Source: Penium margaritaceum (lineage: Eukaryota > Streptophyta > Zygnematophyceae > Desmidiales > Peniaceae). From it: 64,000 bases of DNA. A program made the translations under genes and the position numbers. This document shows, in pieces, positions 31,370-43,701 of this stretch. Location of the stretch: NCBI GenBank assembly GCA_023375785.1, contig SZWC01001596.1, positions 187,632-251,631 of the forward strand, written 5' to 3'. How positions within the stretch are numbered: position 1 is the stretch's first letter; the number at the start of each line of letters is the position of its first letter. Under the pieces are notes generated by a model that saw only the letters and a list, made by a program, of their open reading frames with translations, searched no databases and was not told the DNA's origin.

Positions 31370-33400
31370 CTATTTATGCACTTCCTCTGCACTGTCAATT
31401 CCCATGTCCTCCTTTAGACTTTCTGCACAGATGTCATACATTTTGATGTCGTACATGATATCAAGGTCCAAGTCACAGCAGGCCAAATGGAGGCTGGCCT
31501 TACATCCCTCACACACCACCTCTCCCTTTTCAACGACCGGATGTTTCCACGTTGCACCGAGTTGCAGAGCCGCATATTCCCCCTCCTCTTCTTCATCCTG
31601 GTCCTTTGTTTCAATGCTTACTTCAAGTTCTTCCTGCCGACTCCGCTCCTCTCCTTGCGCTGGTGCTGGACCCATAGCTGCTCCCCACCGAGAGCTGGTT
31701 GGCCACAATGATCTATCCTCAGGGGGAAGTGGCTCCCACCTCAAAGGAGGGGTATGGAGCATACTGCACTGCTCTTCATGTACCGGTGGAGGCTCTCCTT
31801 CCTCTTCCCGTTTCTCCGCCCCTCTCCGTTGCCTCTTCGCTCCTGTTCGAGTTCCCGAAGGCCCTTCTTGCTTCTTCTCTTTTTACTCCTTCAGCTGCTT
31901 CTCCGCTATTGCTGCAGGTGGGGCCTGCGCCTGGGACGCCACGCCGGGTGTAGCTGCTGCAGGTGGCAACACCTCCTGTTCGTGTTGCTTCGCTGCTACT
32001 GCTGCTGCTGGTGGCCGCGCCTCGAGCACCGCACCGGGTTCAGCTGCTCTAGGAGAGAGAACCTCCTGGTCCCGCTGCTCTACTGTTGCTGCTGGTGGCG
32101 CCTACGCCTGGGGCACCGCACCGGGTACAGCTGCTGTACAAGACAGCACTTCCTGGTCCCACTACTCTACTGCTGCTGCTGCTGGTGGCAGCCGTGCCTC
32201 GGGCACCACACTGGGTACAGCTGCTGCAGGAGACAGCACCTCCTGGTCTCGCTGCTCGACTGGTGCTGCATCTGGTGGCGTCCGCACCTCGAGCGCCGCA
32301 CCGGGTGTACCTGCTGCAGGAGGCAGCACCTCCAGTTCCCACTGCTCCGCTGTTGCTCCTGCTGGTGGTGGCCGCGCCTCGGGTACCACACTGGGTACAG
32401 CTGCTGCAGGAGAAATTACCTCTTGGTCCCGCTGCTTTTCAGCTGCTGCTGCTGGAAGCGCCCGTGACTCGAGCGCCGCGCCGGGTACAGCTGCTGCAGG
32501 AGACGGCACCTCATAGTCCCGCTGCTCTACTGGTACTGCTGGTGGTAGCGCCCGCGCCTCAAGCTTCACGCCGGGTGCAGCTGCTGTAAGAGGCAGCACC
32601 TCCTGTTCCCGTAGCTTTGCTGTTGCTGCTGGTGGTGCATGCGCCTGGGGCGCCACGTCGGGTGCAGTTGCTATAGGTAGCAGCTCCTTTTGTGCCCGCT
32701 GCTCTGCTGCTGCTACTGGTGGTGCCTGCGCCAGGGGCGCCATGCCGGGTGCAGCTGCTGCAGGTAGCAGCACCTCCTGTTCCCGCTGCTCTGCTGCTGT
32801 TGCTGGTGGCGCCTGCGCATGGGGTGCCGCGCCGGGTGCAACTGCTGCAGATGGCAGCTCCTTCTGTGTCCGCTGCTTTGCTGCTGCTACAGGTGGCGCC
32901 TACGCCTGGGACGCCGTGCCGGGTGCAGCTGCTGCAGGTGGCAGCTCCTTCTGTGCCCGCTGCTCTGTTGCTAATGCTGGTGGTGCTTGCGCCTGGGGCG
33001 CCACGCCGGGTGCAGCCGCTGCAGGTAGCAGCACCTACTGGGCCTGCTGCTCTGCTGTTGCTGCTGCTGGTGATGCCTGTGCCTGGGACACCGCGCCGGG
33101 TACAGCTGCTGCAGGTGGCTGCACCTCCCGTGCCCGTTGTTGGAGCCTCCCAGGGCGCCCTTTGGGTGTTGTCGCAGCCGACGGCAGTGAGCGCGAACCG
33201 TGTTTAGCATGTGCCTCCATCGATGCGGGTCGATCATTCGCCGTATATGGTGGGCTCGGGGCGTGTATACGCTGCAGTGGCCTTCGTTGGGTGGCCTTCG
33301 GCACCTTGCCTGACACGGGCCTGCGGAGAGGCATCTGTTGCCGGGCCTCTGCTTTGGTTCCTGGTGTTGGCTCCTCAAGGGTTCGGGGTCGCCGGGTGGG
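31370..33400 (-). pseudogene. Gypsy unit 2 extra 3' ORF, proximal part: Ala/Pro repeats and a half finger
   Basis: The segments ending at 33035, 32162 and 31370 share one frame. A basic N-terminal part is followed by about fourteen units of 29-30 residues built on APPAAAAEQR.QEVLPPAA and PGAAPQARAP. An acidic linker (DQDEEEEGEY) comes next, and then a partial finger with C84, C87, H92, C95 and C112 (numbered from 31762). Stops are few and several are TAG where neighbouring repeats have CAG. The TAG at 31370 is in frame with the fingers on the other side of the inserted element, so both parts were one reading frame before the insertion. Its role is unknown. Confidence 0.68.
31950..33125. repeat. 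Coding minisatellite, about 14 units of 87-91 bp
   Basis: GCCGGGTGCAGCTGCTGCAG-like text returns near 31953, 32033, 32118, 32209, 32299, 32389, 32479, 32569, 32657, 32746, 32830, 32918, 33005 and 33098. The spacing is close to multiples of three, so the frame is kept. Unit 1 lacks this region. Confidence 0.85.
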
Positions 33401-34966
33401 GAGCTTTTCTTTCCCTACTCAACGTTGTTTGTTGGTAATGCTCTCCATCTCTGCCATTGCCTGTCCTCCCCCTTTCTCCACTGTCCTTTCCTGCTCCGCC
33501 TGCTGTAATGAGATGCTTGCTCCTGCTTCCTACTCATGTGTCTCCTTGCTCTGCCGTGCCGGGTGAGCCATCCCAATACCTGGCGAAACAAGACGGGTTT
33601 CCCCGGCCAAAGACGTAGGTTTGTCGGTCTCAGGGGTCGGGGTTGTGGTGATGGGTGGGGGAGGCCAGTGTCGAAGACCTGGGATTGAGGCCGTCCAACA
33701 AACGTAGCTGGCACCTCCTCCGTGTCATCATCGGCGCTGATACGGGGCGGGTGACATCCGGCCGCGAGGGTCTGTCAGCGGACAGGGAGCTTCTAAAGGC
33801 GCTCCCGACGCACCATAATGTTGGACGTGTGGCGTCCCTCAAGCCACACGTATACGCCATCGACGGCCCAGGCCTGGTAGCAGTGGTCATGGAGCGTGGC
33901 TTCATTTTGCCGCGCTCTTCCCACCTATTCCCGTTTTGGCCGCACGCCGTCACCGACCTGGAAGTCATCGAGCATGAGGCCGGCGTTTGCGCGGTCCACC
34001 CCACGTTGTGCTACGACAGACCCCTGAGTGCGAGCCTCTTGTAGGCACCTTTGAAGCCAAGCGCCCCGTTGTTTCATGAATTCCACTTTGTCAGCCACCG
34101 TCGAACCCTCTTCCCGCGGCGGCACCGGTGCGTCCGGCATGAGCGGCGGGGTAGCCATGGTCCAATGTTGCTGGCCGTGGCGCATCATGTAGGGGGAAAA
34201 GCTGGTAGAAGAGTGAGGTGTGATGTTGTACTCGTAAACGATGTCCTCCAGCAGCTCATCCCATGGTGCATTCTCGTTGACAGCTTACGGATGGTCTAGG
34301 TGATGGCACCGTGCATGCGTTCGACTTGACCTTGTGCCTGTGGCCGGTATGGTGCCCCATTGTCAATCTGGATGTTAAAGTAAGCCGCCAACTCCGCAAA
34401 TGTTCCGGCGAAGTACGAGCTGTTGTCACACTGGAAGATCTTGCACCGACCTCCCCAATAGATGACCTCTTTTTTCAAGAACGCTGCGGCATGCGCTGCG
34501 TCTGCCTTAGGGACGGCCCGAGCCATGACCAACTTCGTCATGTGGTCGATGCCGAGGATCTAGTAGACATTTTTGCATTGGGTAGTGCGGAGGGGGCCAT
34601 GGAAGTCAATGATGACTTTCTCCATGGGTGCACCGAGACGGGCGCACACAAAGCGGGGCTGGTGGATGCGTTGGCAAGGATGATGGCAGATGCAAGTCCC
34701 GCATGTTGCAACGACCTCGCCAATCTGCTTTTTTAACCCCACCCAGTAGACCTGTGGGACCAGAGCCTCGTAGACGGTGGCAGAGTGTGTGTGCATGTGC
34801 TCATGCTGCTACATGATGAGTCGATCTCGCAATGGCACCACGGTGTACCAACGCAGTGGGTACGCATCATCTGCCCGTCTCTAGGGTCGCCCTGTAGCCA
34901 CACATACTTGTCGAGGGTGGCTTTAGCGTTGGGACAAACATGGGCGTCCGGGTAGACCTCCATCAT
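33401..34966 (-). pseudogene. Gypsy unit 2 integrase and C-terminal tail
   Basis: I read the zinc-binding start (HTHSATVYEALVPQVYW...CGTC), the first Asp in VIIDFHGPL, CDNSSYFAGTFAELAAYF with the second Asp, and PYRPQAQGQVERMHG with the Glu: a complete DDE set in two pieces (34560-34796 and 34296-34541). A one-base loss relative to unit 1 near 34275 shifts the frame, and the C-terminal part continues at 33925-34188 (FQVGDGV). After that, shifts disrupt a tail (CYQAWAVDGVYVWLEGRHTS) that leads into the Ala/Pro-rich ORF. It is non-functional here. Confidence 0.87.
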
Positions 34967-35035
34967 GGTCCGGCCACCAGACAGGGTCTGGGCTCGTGTC
35001 CAATCGGACCACTCGTAGGTCTTGGCGCGTGGTTC

Positions 35036-37759
35036 CTACTGCCAGTGTGCTAGATCACCCCCAGGTGCCAAGACGAGGAGGCGGTTCCGCATCTCGTCAA
35101 AAGATTCCGGTGGTGGCGGCACCCTGCCACATGCCGATTCTGCCTGATGTTGCTCATCACCTGTGCCCGGTGGGAAGGCGTCACTCCGTGTGCGCTTAGA
35201 GGAGCTCCGCGTGACAGCTGGTTCCGCCGTGCCCATGGAGGTCATCATGGCGGGACGCTGAATGCGGGATGAAGTGCGCCACACAATGGCTGGTAGCATG
35301 GCAGATGGCGCATCAGCAGCTGGTGCATCGGTCCCAGTGGGTTGGGTTGCAGCAGGCGTAGGCTCGCGAGTGACGGGTGGGTCATCCACCTGAGGTGGCG
35401 CCGCTCCGGACACGGCGGGTGGTTCCTGAAGGTGAGAGGTGTTCGGTGCAACTCCCTCATTGACGTAGGACGGTGGATCATGCATCGGTAGGGAGGCTGC
35501 TCCGGGCGCTGCGGGTGGTTCCTGGATATGAGAGGTGCTCCGTGCAACTCCCTCGTCACCGCAGGACAGTGGATGATGCACCGGAAGGGAGGCTTCCTGG
35601 GTCGTTGATGACACAGGTGCAGTAGGGGAAGAGGGAGGAGAGGGAGGGTGGGGAAGAGGGCCGAAGACCGGAAGTGCGATGAGAGTCTCTCGTCGGTCCA
35701 GAAGAAAAGATGGGGAGGGAGCAGCTGGAGAAGGGGGTATCTGATCTGCCGCAAGAGGCTGTGTTACTGGGAAGGTGTCAGTCGCGCTCGTGGATGGTGC
35801 GGACCGAAGGCGCATCGGACCCGCGCCATCCTCTACGCGAGTAGGCGGCAAGGGAGGAGGAGGTTCAGACGCCGAAGGCGGCATGGCGCTCGATGATGGC
35901 GGATTAGCTCAGGAGAGTTCCTCCCCTCCATGGGGTGATTCCTCACTGCTGATGCTCGAACTGGGCTCCGAAGGGGGGGAACCGAGTCGCTGGCGGTGAA
36001 GCCAGCGCATGAACACGCTCAGCGCCATGCCATCACGAGGGTTGGCCGTCCGTGATGGGAAGATACGGCGGAGGCCCGCATGATCATGCTCATCAGCTGC
36101 CACATGGCGGTAGGAGGCCCGCAGTATGACTCCTTGACAAGCAAAGGGATACAGGTTGATGGGGAGGGGATCTTGTTGACGATGTTGCACCGCCCAGTCG
36201 AGAAAGCAACAAAAAGCATGGGCTCCACAGTCGAGAGAGAGGTCGAGGGGGTAGAGGAAGCGGAGGAAGTCGTGATGGTGTAGATTGAAGCTTCTTGTCA
36301 GGAATGGGAGAAGGCCGGCCTGGCTGCGTTCTGGGTGATCGGGAGTCATTGTCCAGTGCAGGAAACAGCACAAGGCTGCCGGGCCAACAACAGTAGAAAA
36401 GTCCAGTGGGTAGAGGTGCCGCAATCCCTCAAGGTGCTCCTCCCACTCAAAGTCCAGCCTGTGCACGGCACCGGTGATTGATGAGCGAGTGACATCACGG
36501 ATCAGCTGTTGATGCAGGCGGTGCTCGCGCTCTTCAACGAGCTGCTTGGCCTGGTCAACCATCGCGCATATGGCACGGTATTGTTGGGAGACGTCGTCTT
36601 GGAGGGACAGAATCCTCGTCCGCTACTGGGACATGTCCTGCAATCTGGCACGGACCGAGGCCCACTCCTCTTCGCACTCCGTACGCAACTGCCGTAGTTC
36701 AGAGAGCTAAGCGTCAAGCTGCTGTTGCCCTAATGTTAAGCGAAGCACCTCCGCCCGCGTTGCCCTGAGGGTGCGGCCCAGTTCTGCGCATTGTTCAATG
36801 AGACGTTGCCCCTCAGTTGCGGGCAGTTCATCCCCTCTGTCAGCGGCCTCGTTCCACGCGTCTTGCCGGTGTCGCACTTCGTGAAGCCTGACTTGGATAG
36901 ATTCTACTTGCACCTCTTGCTCTTGGACACTCTGGTGGCCGTTGATGCGGGCAGATTCACATGCAGAGAGGGTGGTCCTAGCCAGTGCCAGGTTCATGGC
37001 AAAGCTACGCACATGGCCCGCGTATGATCGCAGCCACGTCATGTGTTTCTCCCAGAGCCTGTGCACTCTTTCGGCCCATGCGCGATTCTGGGTTACATGA
37101 AGTGCCAATGTTTGCCACAGCGCCTCCCCGCTGTGGGGATTAGGTACTTCTGGTGAAGGTGGGGGTGCCGGGGAGGGGTCGTCCATGCCTAGGTCGTCAA
37201 GAAGATCTGCTGCATCGGCCATGGTGAGAAGCGCTGCAAGCGCGCGGGCCTCTAGCTCAGGAGCTGCGCCCGTGTACACCGTGTTTCTAGCAAGTTCTTG
37301 CTCGTAGCGTGCCCAAGCTGCGTGTTCCATCTCTGGCGTGGCGTTGGTGGCGTTAGTCCGTCAGCGGTCGTCGATAGCATTCGCGTGAGAAGTATGTTCC
37401 AAGTCGTCCACAGTTGTATCTGTCTCCGTCGTGGATTGTCGGCTGTGTAAACGTCGTGAACTGCGCGAATGAGAATTTGAGGGCTGCCGTCGGGGTCCAC
37501 GAGATGGTGCCCAGGCGGTTCGGGGTGGCCGGGCGGGATGGGCGTGCTGCTGTGGTCGTCAGAGGGCGAGGGGCATGTCAAGCTCCGGACCAAGTTGATG
37601 TGTCGGAGGGTCACCTCGAATCCCCGTCGGTCATATGGAGACGCGTTCGCCGAGGAGGATAACGTCTTTCGCCGGCGCCTGCATGTGTTCCATGATGCCA
37701 GCGTGTACCTCTGTTGGATACGGTGCATGATCCTCCGAAGAATTGCTGCTCTCCGTGGA
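35036..37759 (-). pseudogene. Gypsy unit 2 central region: coiled coil, globular part and Pro-rich repeats
   Basis: This has the same organisation as 13772-16405 in unit 1, with frames ending at 36707, 35909 and 35036 in register. The coiled coil (QEQEVQVESIQVRLHEVRHR), the duplicated LYPLD...CCFL.W blocks and a Pro-rich tail with repeated SLPxHxPxSxxxEGVAxxTSHxQEPPA units are all present. The conserved order and similar length in two units show that it is part of the element and not a chance insertion. I recognise no named domain. Confidence 0.6.
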
Positions 37760-38311
37760 TTATGCCGGTGCATCAGCGACGAGTCTCGCAAAGCGTATGC
37801 CGGTGGATTGATTTCTCGCATGTGCTGAGCGGCCAGTGGAGAGGGCCTGCCGCGTCAGCAATTGTACATCCTGCTGAGTTGGCACTTTCATTGCTTTAAA
37901 GTGAAGCGGGACGTATGACGGCTCACCGACATCGTCGTGCAACGTCATGCATTGTCCCCCGAGCAAAATTATGACGTCGCATGCCGTCAGCCAATCGTTT
38001 GCAAGGAGGACATCGTACATAGAGGTTTCACACACATAGACCGGCAAGCTTCGGTGGATGTTTCCAACCTGTAGGGGGAATGAATCAATTTGACCCTCAG
38101 ATTGGGTGATTTCCCCTCCCGCGGTGCCGAAGCAGAGGTCTACTGCTCGAACGAGGTTCGACCAATGAAGCCGCCGGATGACGCGCATGGCGATTGTGGT
38201 ATGTGTTGCTCCGGTATCCACGATAGGAACAAATTTCACACCGGCAATCCAGACGGAGCATGAGACGACCGTACAGGTGTACTCCGGCATCGGTTGACGG
38301 CACAATGTCAT
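37760..38311 (-). pseudogene. Gypsy unit 2 second aspartic protease (PR2)
   Basis: A 183-codon open frame contains VPIVDTGATHTT (Asp-Thr-Gly at 38210-38218), the flap-like GTAGGEI and VLLANDWL. All key retropepsin features are intact and there is no stop within the domain. It lies between RNase H (ending near 38456) and the coiled-coil region, which is not the usual place for a gypsy protease. Because PR1 has DLG, this may be the domain that did the cutting; that is inference. Confidence 0.82.
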
Positions 38312-38455
38312 CGGTCACCATGCAAGGTCTTCCGCCTCGAGGATCTCATGAACAGTCCGTCGGGTCCCATCGACATGATCCCTCATCATGCGGTGACCTG
38401 GCAACTCGAGCCAACAGTTGACTCTCCAGCCGGATGGCGCCAGAGCAGCGTTGAA

Positions 38456-39310
38456 TTATTCAAAGAAGGTCTCCGGTAGTGTAATTTGCCCTCTCAGATG
38501 GGTAAGGACATCCATCCAGGGTAGCGTGAGGTGAGTTCGATCAACGAATTGCCGGATGGCGTCCGGCGCTACGGAACGGACCGCTTTTGCTGGCGTCGGT
38601 GACACGATTGTCAGGGCGCGCGCCGTGGGCGCAGGGGCAGAGTCGCGTCGCATGCGGCGAAGCCAATCCCCACATTCCTTGTGCGTCCACCCAGGCGCAT
38701 CCTTGAAGAGATTGGTTTTGTGTCTCATGTTTATGTGACCCACATCGTCGTCTTTTTGAGGGAAGCCGTCAAGAGGGTACGCCCAGCGGTACTCCTCAGC
38801 GGTGAGATCACGTGCTTGACCTTGAATCAAGACAACCTTGCCAGAGGGGGGCTCGGGCGGAGGTGGACCACCTCCATGTGACGGTGCTTCAAGGGAACCA
38901 CAGTCATTCCATCCTTCACGTGGCAGCTGGCTAAGGGCGTCTGCATTGCGATTTGCAAATGCCGGATGGTACTTGATTGTGATATTGTATCCTTGGAGAA
39001 GCAGGGCCCATTTGCCGAGGATCCCCTCGTGGTTCTGCGTTGTGAGCAGCCACTGGAGGGCCATATGATCCGTGAGAATGGTGAAGGGCTTGCCATTCTT
39101 GACGTAATCTCGGTAGAACTGGATGGCCCATAGTACCGCCAGACATTATACCTTCACCGGGAACTTGGCCTCCGCGTTGTTGAGCGCACGGCTGCCATAA
39201 CAGACCACTCTCATCATGCCGTCATCTCCCCGTTGCGACAGGATCGCCCCAATGCCCTCCTGTGAAAAAATCTGTTGTGATGACGAATGGCAGGTTGAAG
39301 TTTGGGAATT
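38456..39310 (-). pseudogene. Gypsy unit 2 RNase H and following linker
   Basis: RNase H signals include the QWLLTTQNHEGILGKWALLLQ stretch, YHPAFANRNADALSQLPREG and, in unit 1 register, DHMALQWLL. Frameshifts near 39160 and 39265 break the N-terminal part. The linker (QARDLTAEEYRWAYPLDGF) leads without a break into the frame of the second protease. Confidence 0.85.
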
Positions 39311-41059
39311 CTAGCATCGGGACCGTGATGAGGCGGTGTTTAATCTCGGCCCATGCAAGCTGACATGCTTCAGTCCACTCAAATGGTTCATCTCGATGGG
39401 TAAGGCGCTGCAATGGACGAACAATCTTTGCATGGTGGCGGACAATTTTGCGATAGAAGCTCCGAGGAAGATCTTTACCTGGGATGATGTAATCGGTCGT
39501 TTCCAGTCACGGACGGCTGCGATCTTGTCTGGGTCCATGGATATGCCCTGTGCATTGATGATGAATCCCAGGAATGCCATGCTCTCTGCCCCGATGACAC
39601 ACTTGGCGGCCTTCAAACGAAGGTTCGCGGAGCGGGGGGCCGAGAACACAGCATCGAGTGAAGCCATCAGCTCTTGGAAACTAAATGCAGCGACCATGAC
39701 GTCATCCATGTAGCAACATGCGTTAGGAACATCGCACAACACCTGGTCCATGACACGTTGAAACGTAGCACTGGCGTTGCGCAGCCTCATGGGTATGCAA
39801 GTGAAGGCGTATAACCCGTTCGAAGTGATGAAGGCCGTCTTCAGCATAGAGTTGCGATCAATGGGGATGGTGTGAAAGGCGGATTTGACGTCGAGTCTAA
39901 CAAACCAACTCTTCCCATGCTCACGTTTTTGGATGTCAACAATGAGCGGCGTGGGATATGCGTCTTCAACAGCGACCTTGTTAAGAGCACAAAAGTCAAC
40001 ACAGAACCGCTTTGTACCATCCGCCTTCCCCACAATCACCAAGTTGGAACGCCACGGGCTTTGTACTTCGACGATCACGCCTTGTTCCTTTAGTTCACGC
40101 AGACCTTTGTTGATGATGTCTTTTTGGTCTTGGAGCAGACGTTGGGCTTTCTGCTTATGTGGCGGCGCGTCTCCTGTGTCAATAACGTGGACTATGTCAA
40201 CTGCTCCGATCTCGACTATCTTGCCTGCGAACACTTCTTTGTGGTATGCGATGAGCTCCTTGACCTCTTGTTTCTGTTGTCCTGTCAAGCGCTCGTGAAG
40301 CATGTGGTTCCATCGTTGGGAAGGTGGGACCGTTGGTGGTGGTGGCTCTTCGTGTCCTACCAGACAGGCTCCAAGATCAGGGTGTGAATCCCAATAGCCA
40401 TAGACCTGCATGTTGAAATTGCGGGAGCCGCTTGGCGAGATGGTGAGGGCTCTTGATGGACGTGGCGGAGGCTCATTGTCGAGGCGCAGCGAGCCGACGT
40501 CACTCATTGGTTCATCATCTGAATCATCCGAGCTGGCCTCCTCACAAAAAGCAATGTCGTTGTCACACACTAGCATTTTTCCTTTGCGTTCCGCCTCCTT
40601 AACGGGATCATCTGAAATCTTTGGTCGTGAGTTCTCCTGCACAACAGAGCCATCCGAGAGTTGAGGGGGCCGAGGATGAGTAAAGGTGGTTGGCACCCTG
40701 CCGGGGTCACTTGGGTGTCCGTTGGTTGTTGGGAGGAACAGCCACCCTGGGGACTTCACCGATGGTCTGGGTATTGGCCCCATCGGGATCTGAGGTCGAT
40801 CGTCCGTCGGAGCAGCTTGTGCTCGTCCGGGGTACGGCTGCTCTGGCGTAGCCCCGCGGTCCAGCGCTTGTTCATCCTCGGCTTGTGTTGATATGACTGG
40901 CGGGACATCGTGCTTTAAGAATGCCAAGATAGAGTTTCTGGTGGCATGGTCCTCATGGTAGGCATCCTCTAATGAGAAGGGGTGGCGAACTGTAGTGGGC
41001 ATTGATGTCCGTGGTCCCACGATCAGTGCTGCACACGTGGTATACCCCGATGAGGTAAA
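39311..41059 (-). pseudogene. Gypsy unit 2 reverse transcriptase with N-terminal linker
   Basis: A 615-codon open frame (39311-41158) starts in the end of the first protease and runs through a Pro-rich, acidic linker into RT. Motifs seen are WRSNLVIVGKADG, FCVDFCALNKVAVEDAYP, FVRLDVKSAFHTIPI, LRNASATFQRVMDQVL, YMDD (39701-39712) and LGFIINAQGI. These place it in Ty3/gypsy. A small deletion after KIFLG removes part of the FVNFYQKFV segment found in unit 1 and shifts the frame. PFGLRN is changed to PMRLRN. Otherwise this is the best preserved RT in the window. Confidence 0.93.
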
Positions 41060-41428
41060 CTGCATGACTCCCTCCGCATAGAACAAAGCGGCCTGTCGGG
41101 GAATGAGGTTATCTGTTCCCAACATGATGTCATAAGTACGGGCCACCGTGATTTGCATTCGTATGACTTAATGGATGAGGCCCACTTGTAGGGGAAGGTC
41201 ATCTACGATGCCATGCCCTGCATCCATGCCGCCAGATGCATTCGTGAACACCTTGGTTGTTGGTCGGATCTTGTGGTTCCAGCCGACCGCTTGCAAAACT
41301 TGAAGCGTTACTGTAGTGTGGGTAGCGCCGAGGTCGATGATTGCCAGAAACGTCTTGCCGCATATCCACACGAAGCAGCTGGTTACTTCATGGTGGGGAG
41401 CATGTGTTCGCGGTGGTGCCATAGGCAT
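41060..41428 (-). pseudogene. Gypsy unit 2 first aspartic protease (PR1)
   Basis: FLAIIDLGATHTTVT (Asp-Leu-Gly at 41327-41335), VFTNASGG and IMLGTDNLIPRQAALFY define a retropepsin-like fold before RT. The DLG in place of DSG or DTG is shared with unit 1. A stop near 41168 separates the two halves. Confidence 0.78.
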
Positions 41429-41479
41429 AGGCTGCCATCCCCAGGTGTCGGGTTCGGCTCGAATTGCTAGCCGGCTGAG

Positions 41480-42063
41480 TCAGTCGCGTGGGGTCTGAGT
41501 GCAGGTAAGGCAAATGCCGGCTGGCCGAAGCTTCTCTGCGTACTCTTGCAAAAGTGCTGCAAAGTCTGGGAGACAGGTGGGGTTTTGCTGTAAGTATTCC
41601 CCCAAGGACACTTCCTGAAAGGGGCAGTTGAAGGAAGTCATGACACCTGCCGTGGGCTCGTTGCGTGCCAAAGGTTCAAAGGACACCATCTGGCGACGTG
41701 GTGGTGTGGGACCCCTTGGAGGGCGCGCGTGCGATTCAGGTGGAGGCTGCGAGGACATCGCCGCGACCTGACTTGGTAAACGCGTCGAACGCATTTCAAC
41801 GCTTTTTTTAAGATCTGCTTCGGCCTGTTCCTGCCGCTCTTTGTATCGACGCATGCGTTCGTATATCTCTGCAATCGACCATCCCTCCACACCTTGTGCC
41901 TGAGCTACCGTGACCAACTCCCGCTCTGCAGGTGTCGGGGGGTCTCCGTGGTATGTTCCTCTGAGCAGGGAATCTGAGTTTCATGTTTCGTGCATGCGTA
42001 TCTGAAGTAGACGGCTGAGTGGCGGCTGGCATTTCTCCCGTCTCTCTCTGCTGCGCGTAGGCC
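41480..42063 (-). pseudogene. Gypsy unit 2 gag, C-terminal piece
   Basis: This continues gag beyond the inserted element. The frame 41480-41917 has VEGWSIAEIYERMRRYKERQEQAEADLK (probable coiled coil) and a segment ending LTCTQTPRD, as in unit 1 (20220-20678). The target duplication AGGCC (42059-42063) marks the insertion edge. Confidence 0.75.
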
Positions 42064-43159
42064 TGTCAGGATTCTGCTAGACATTGTGGAGGCAAGAGAA
42101 TAGCTAGATAATTGTTAGGACAGAGGCCCGAAGCTTCAGTGAATGTTCTGGATACTGAAGTCAGGCTGATGTCAGCAAACTGAGAGTAAAGATGACTAGT
42201 TAGGAGGAAGCCGATGAGCATGAGCGACGAGGCACCAAGTAATGAACCAGCAGTAGAGGTTAAAGGTGGGCACAATACTCATAAAGGGAATACAAAGACT
42301 TGCTGTTGGGTGACTGAGATACGATGCGGGTGGTGGCGATGCCAAAGGCACAAGGCAGATCCTTAACACTAAGGCGCGGGCCAAGAGGCCTCAGCGCTTA
42401 GGCATGATCAAGCATTGTGATGAGCAAGCACTACTTGTGAGGATGGACGAAGCGGAGGAAGCGCAGGGCCACGGCGTGAAGGCGGATGCTGAGCGATGTG
42501 AAAGCTGAAGCGATGGCAGAAGCAACGGGCCCTTAGAGGGCGAAGCGGAGGCTGCTGTCGGAAGGCAACGAGAAGATTATGAGAGAGTACTGTGATGAAG
42601 ACAGTGATGAGCGGGAGCTTATTGATAGATGCAATGAGAGGCAAAGAACTGATGCTTGAGGTTGCTGCTCTTGTAGCATCTTCTGAGACTTGTTGTTGTC
42701 GTCTATGGTGGGTGGTGTGAGGCAAACAGCCTCAGCCAACGCGTTGCGGGTGACCGCGCTTCGTCATGCGGAATCACTTCGTGATTCCGCACGGAGCTTC
42801 CTTGTTCATCTTGGGTGGAACACGTTCGGAGTTGTGGAGCCCGATGTGGCCACGGACAGTTCCTCTTCCTTGGACGTGGTTTGGGCTGGTCCGCTTTTGC
42901 TGTCGTGTAGCGGGTAGCGGGCCGCGTTCGGTGGTCGCCGTTGGTCGATGTCGGTGTGTGACCGGTTAGCCGTCGGTGTTGTTGCCGTTGAACGGCAACC
43001 TCGAGCGCTTGTTTATCAAAGGTGAGCCGACCAGCCAAGAGGTATTTTCCTCATCTTATCTTCGACGATCCTTGAGGACTGGGAAGTTCAGGCAGGGGTA
43101 CTTCTGGAACATCTTGATATGTTGGGGCATACTTGTGGTCAGTGGTTGTAATTCCGACA
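42064..43159 (-). mobile_element. 3' LTR of the RT-less element
   Basis: The LTR is 1,096 bp with TGTC...GACA inverted ends, followed on the right by CCCCCC (43160-43165), the polypurine tract on the minus strand. Confidence 0.92.
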
Positions 43160-43701
43160 CCCCCCGTCAATGCCACAAGGCCGCGTGATGTAAGTAGAGA
43201 ATCAGGTGGCCGCAGTTGATGACGTGGGACAGGGCAGCAAGGCCATGGGACATGGTGTGGGACCATGCCAGCTGCGTTCGTGGATCCATCAGGAGGTTGA
43301 AGAAGAATGGTCTTCTTGTAGTTGAGCTCTTGAGAAGACTTCCTAAGTAGTACTTCAGTTGCTCCCATGATGAGTGGGAAAGGCGGAGCTGAGGTTCGGA
43401 GTCTTCTTGGTAATAGGAGAAAATCCGTACCAGTGGTCGAGATTTGCTAGGTCGTCTCAATATGAGTTATTGCCCACAGGACAGTGCGTCCAAGCAGGAT
43501 GTGATGACTTAAGCTAAGAAGGAACTGAGTGGTGGTGTTGGCTGAGGAGGTCAGGGGCTTCACCAGATCGTGCTGGTCTGCTGGTATGCTGGGTTGTGGT
43601 TGTGGTTGTGTGAGGTTGTCATGGGTACGGCGGTGAGGAGGTATGTAGAGGGTGACTGATTGTGTTGGTGTGAGGGCGTCAGATGGTTTTGGTGAAGAAG
43701 G

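Noticed and set aside
31287-32516. 409-codon plus-strand frame rich in Ala, Gly, Ser and Cys
   Set aside because: It is a shadow of the Ala/Pro minisatellite on the minus strand and starts inside an LTR. The minus frame joins to the zinc-finger ORF and is the better reading.
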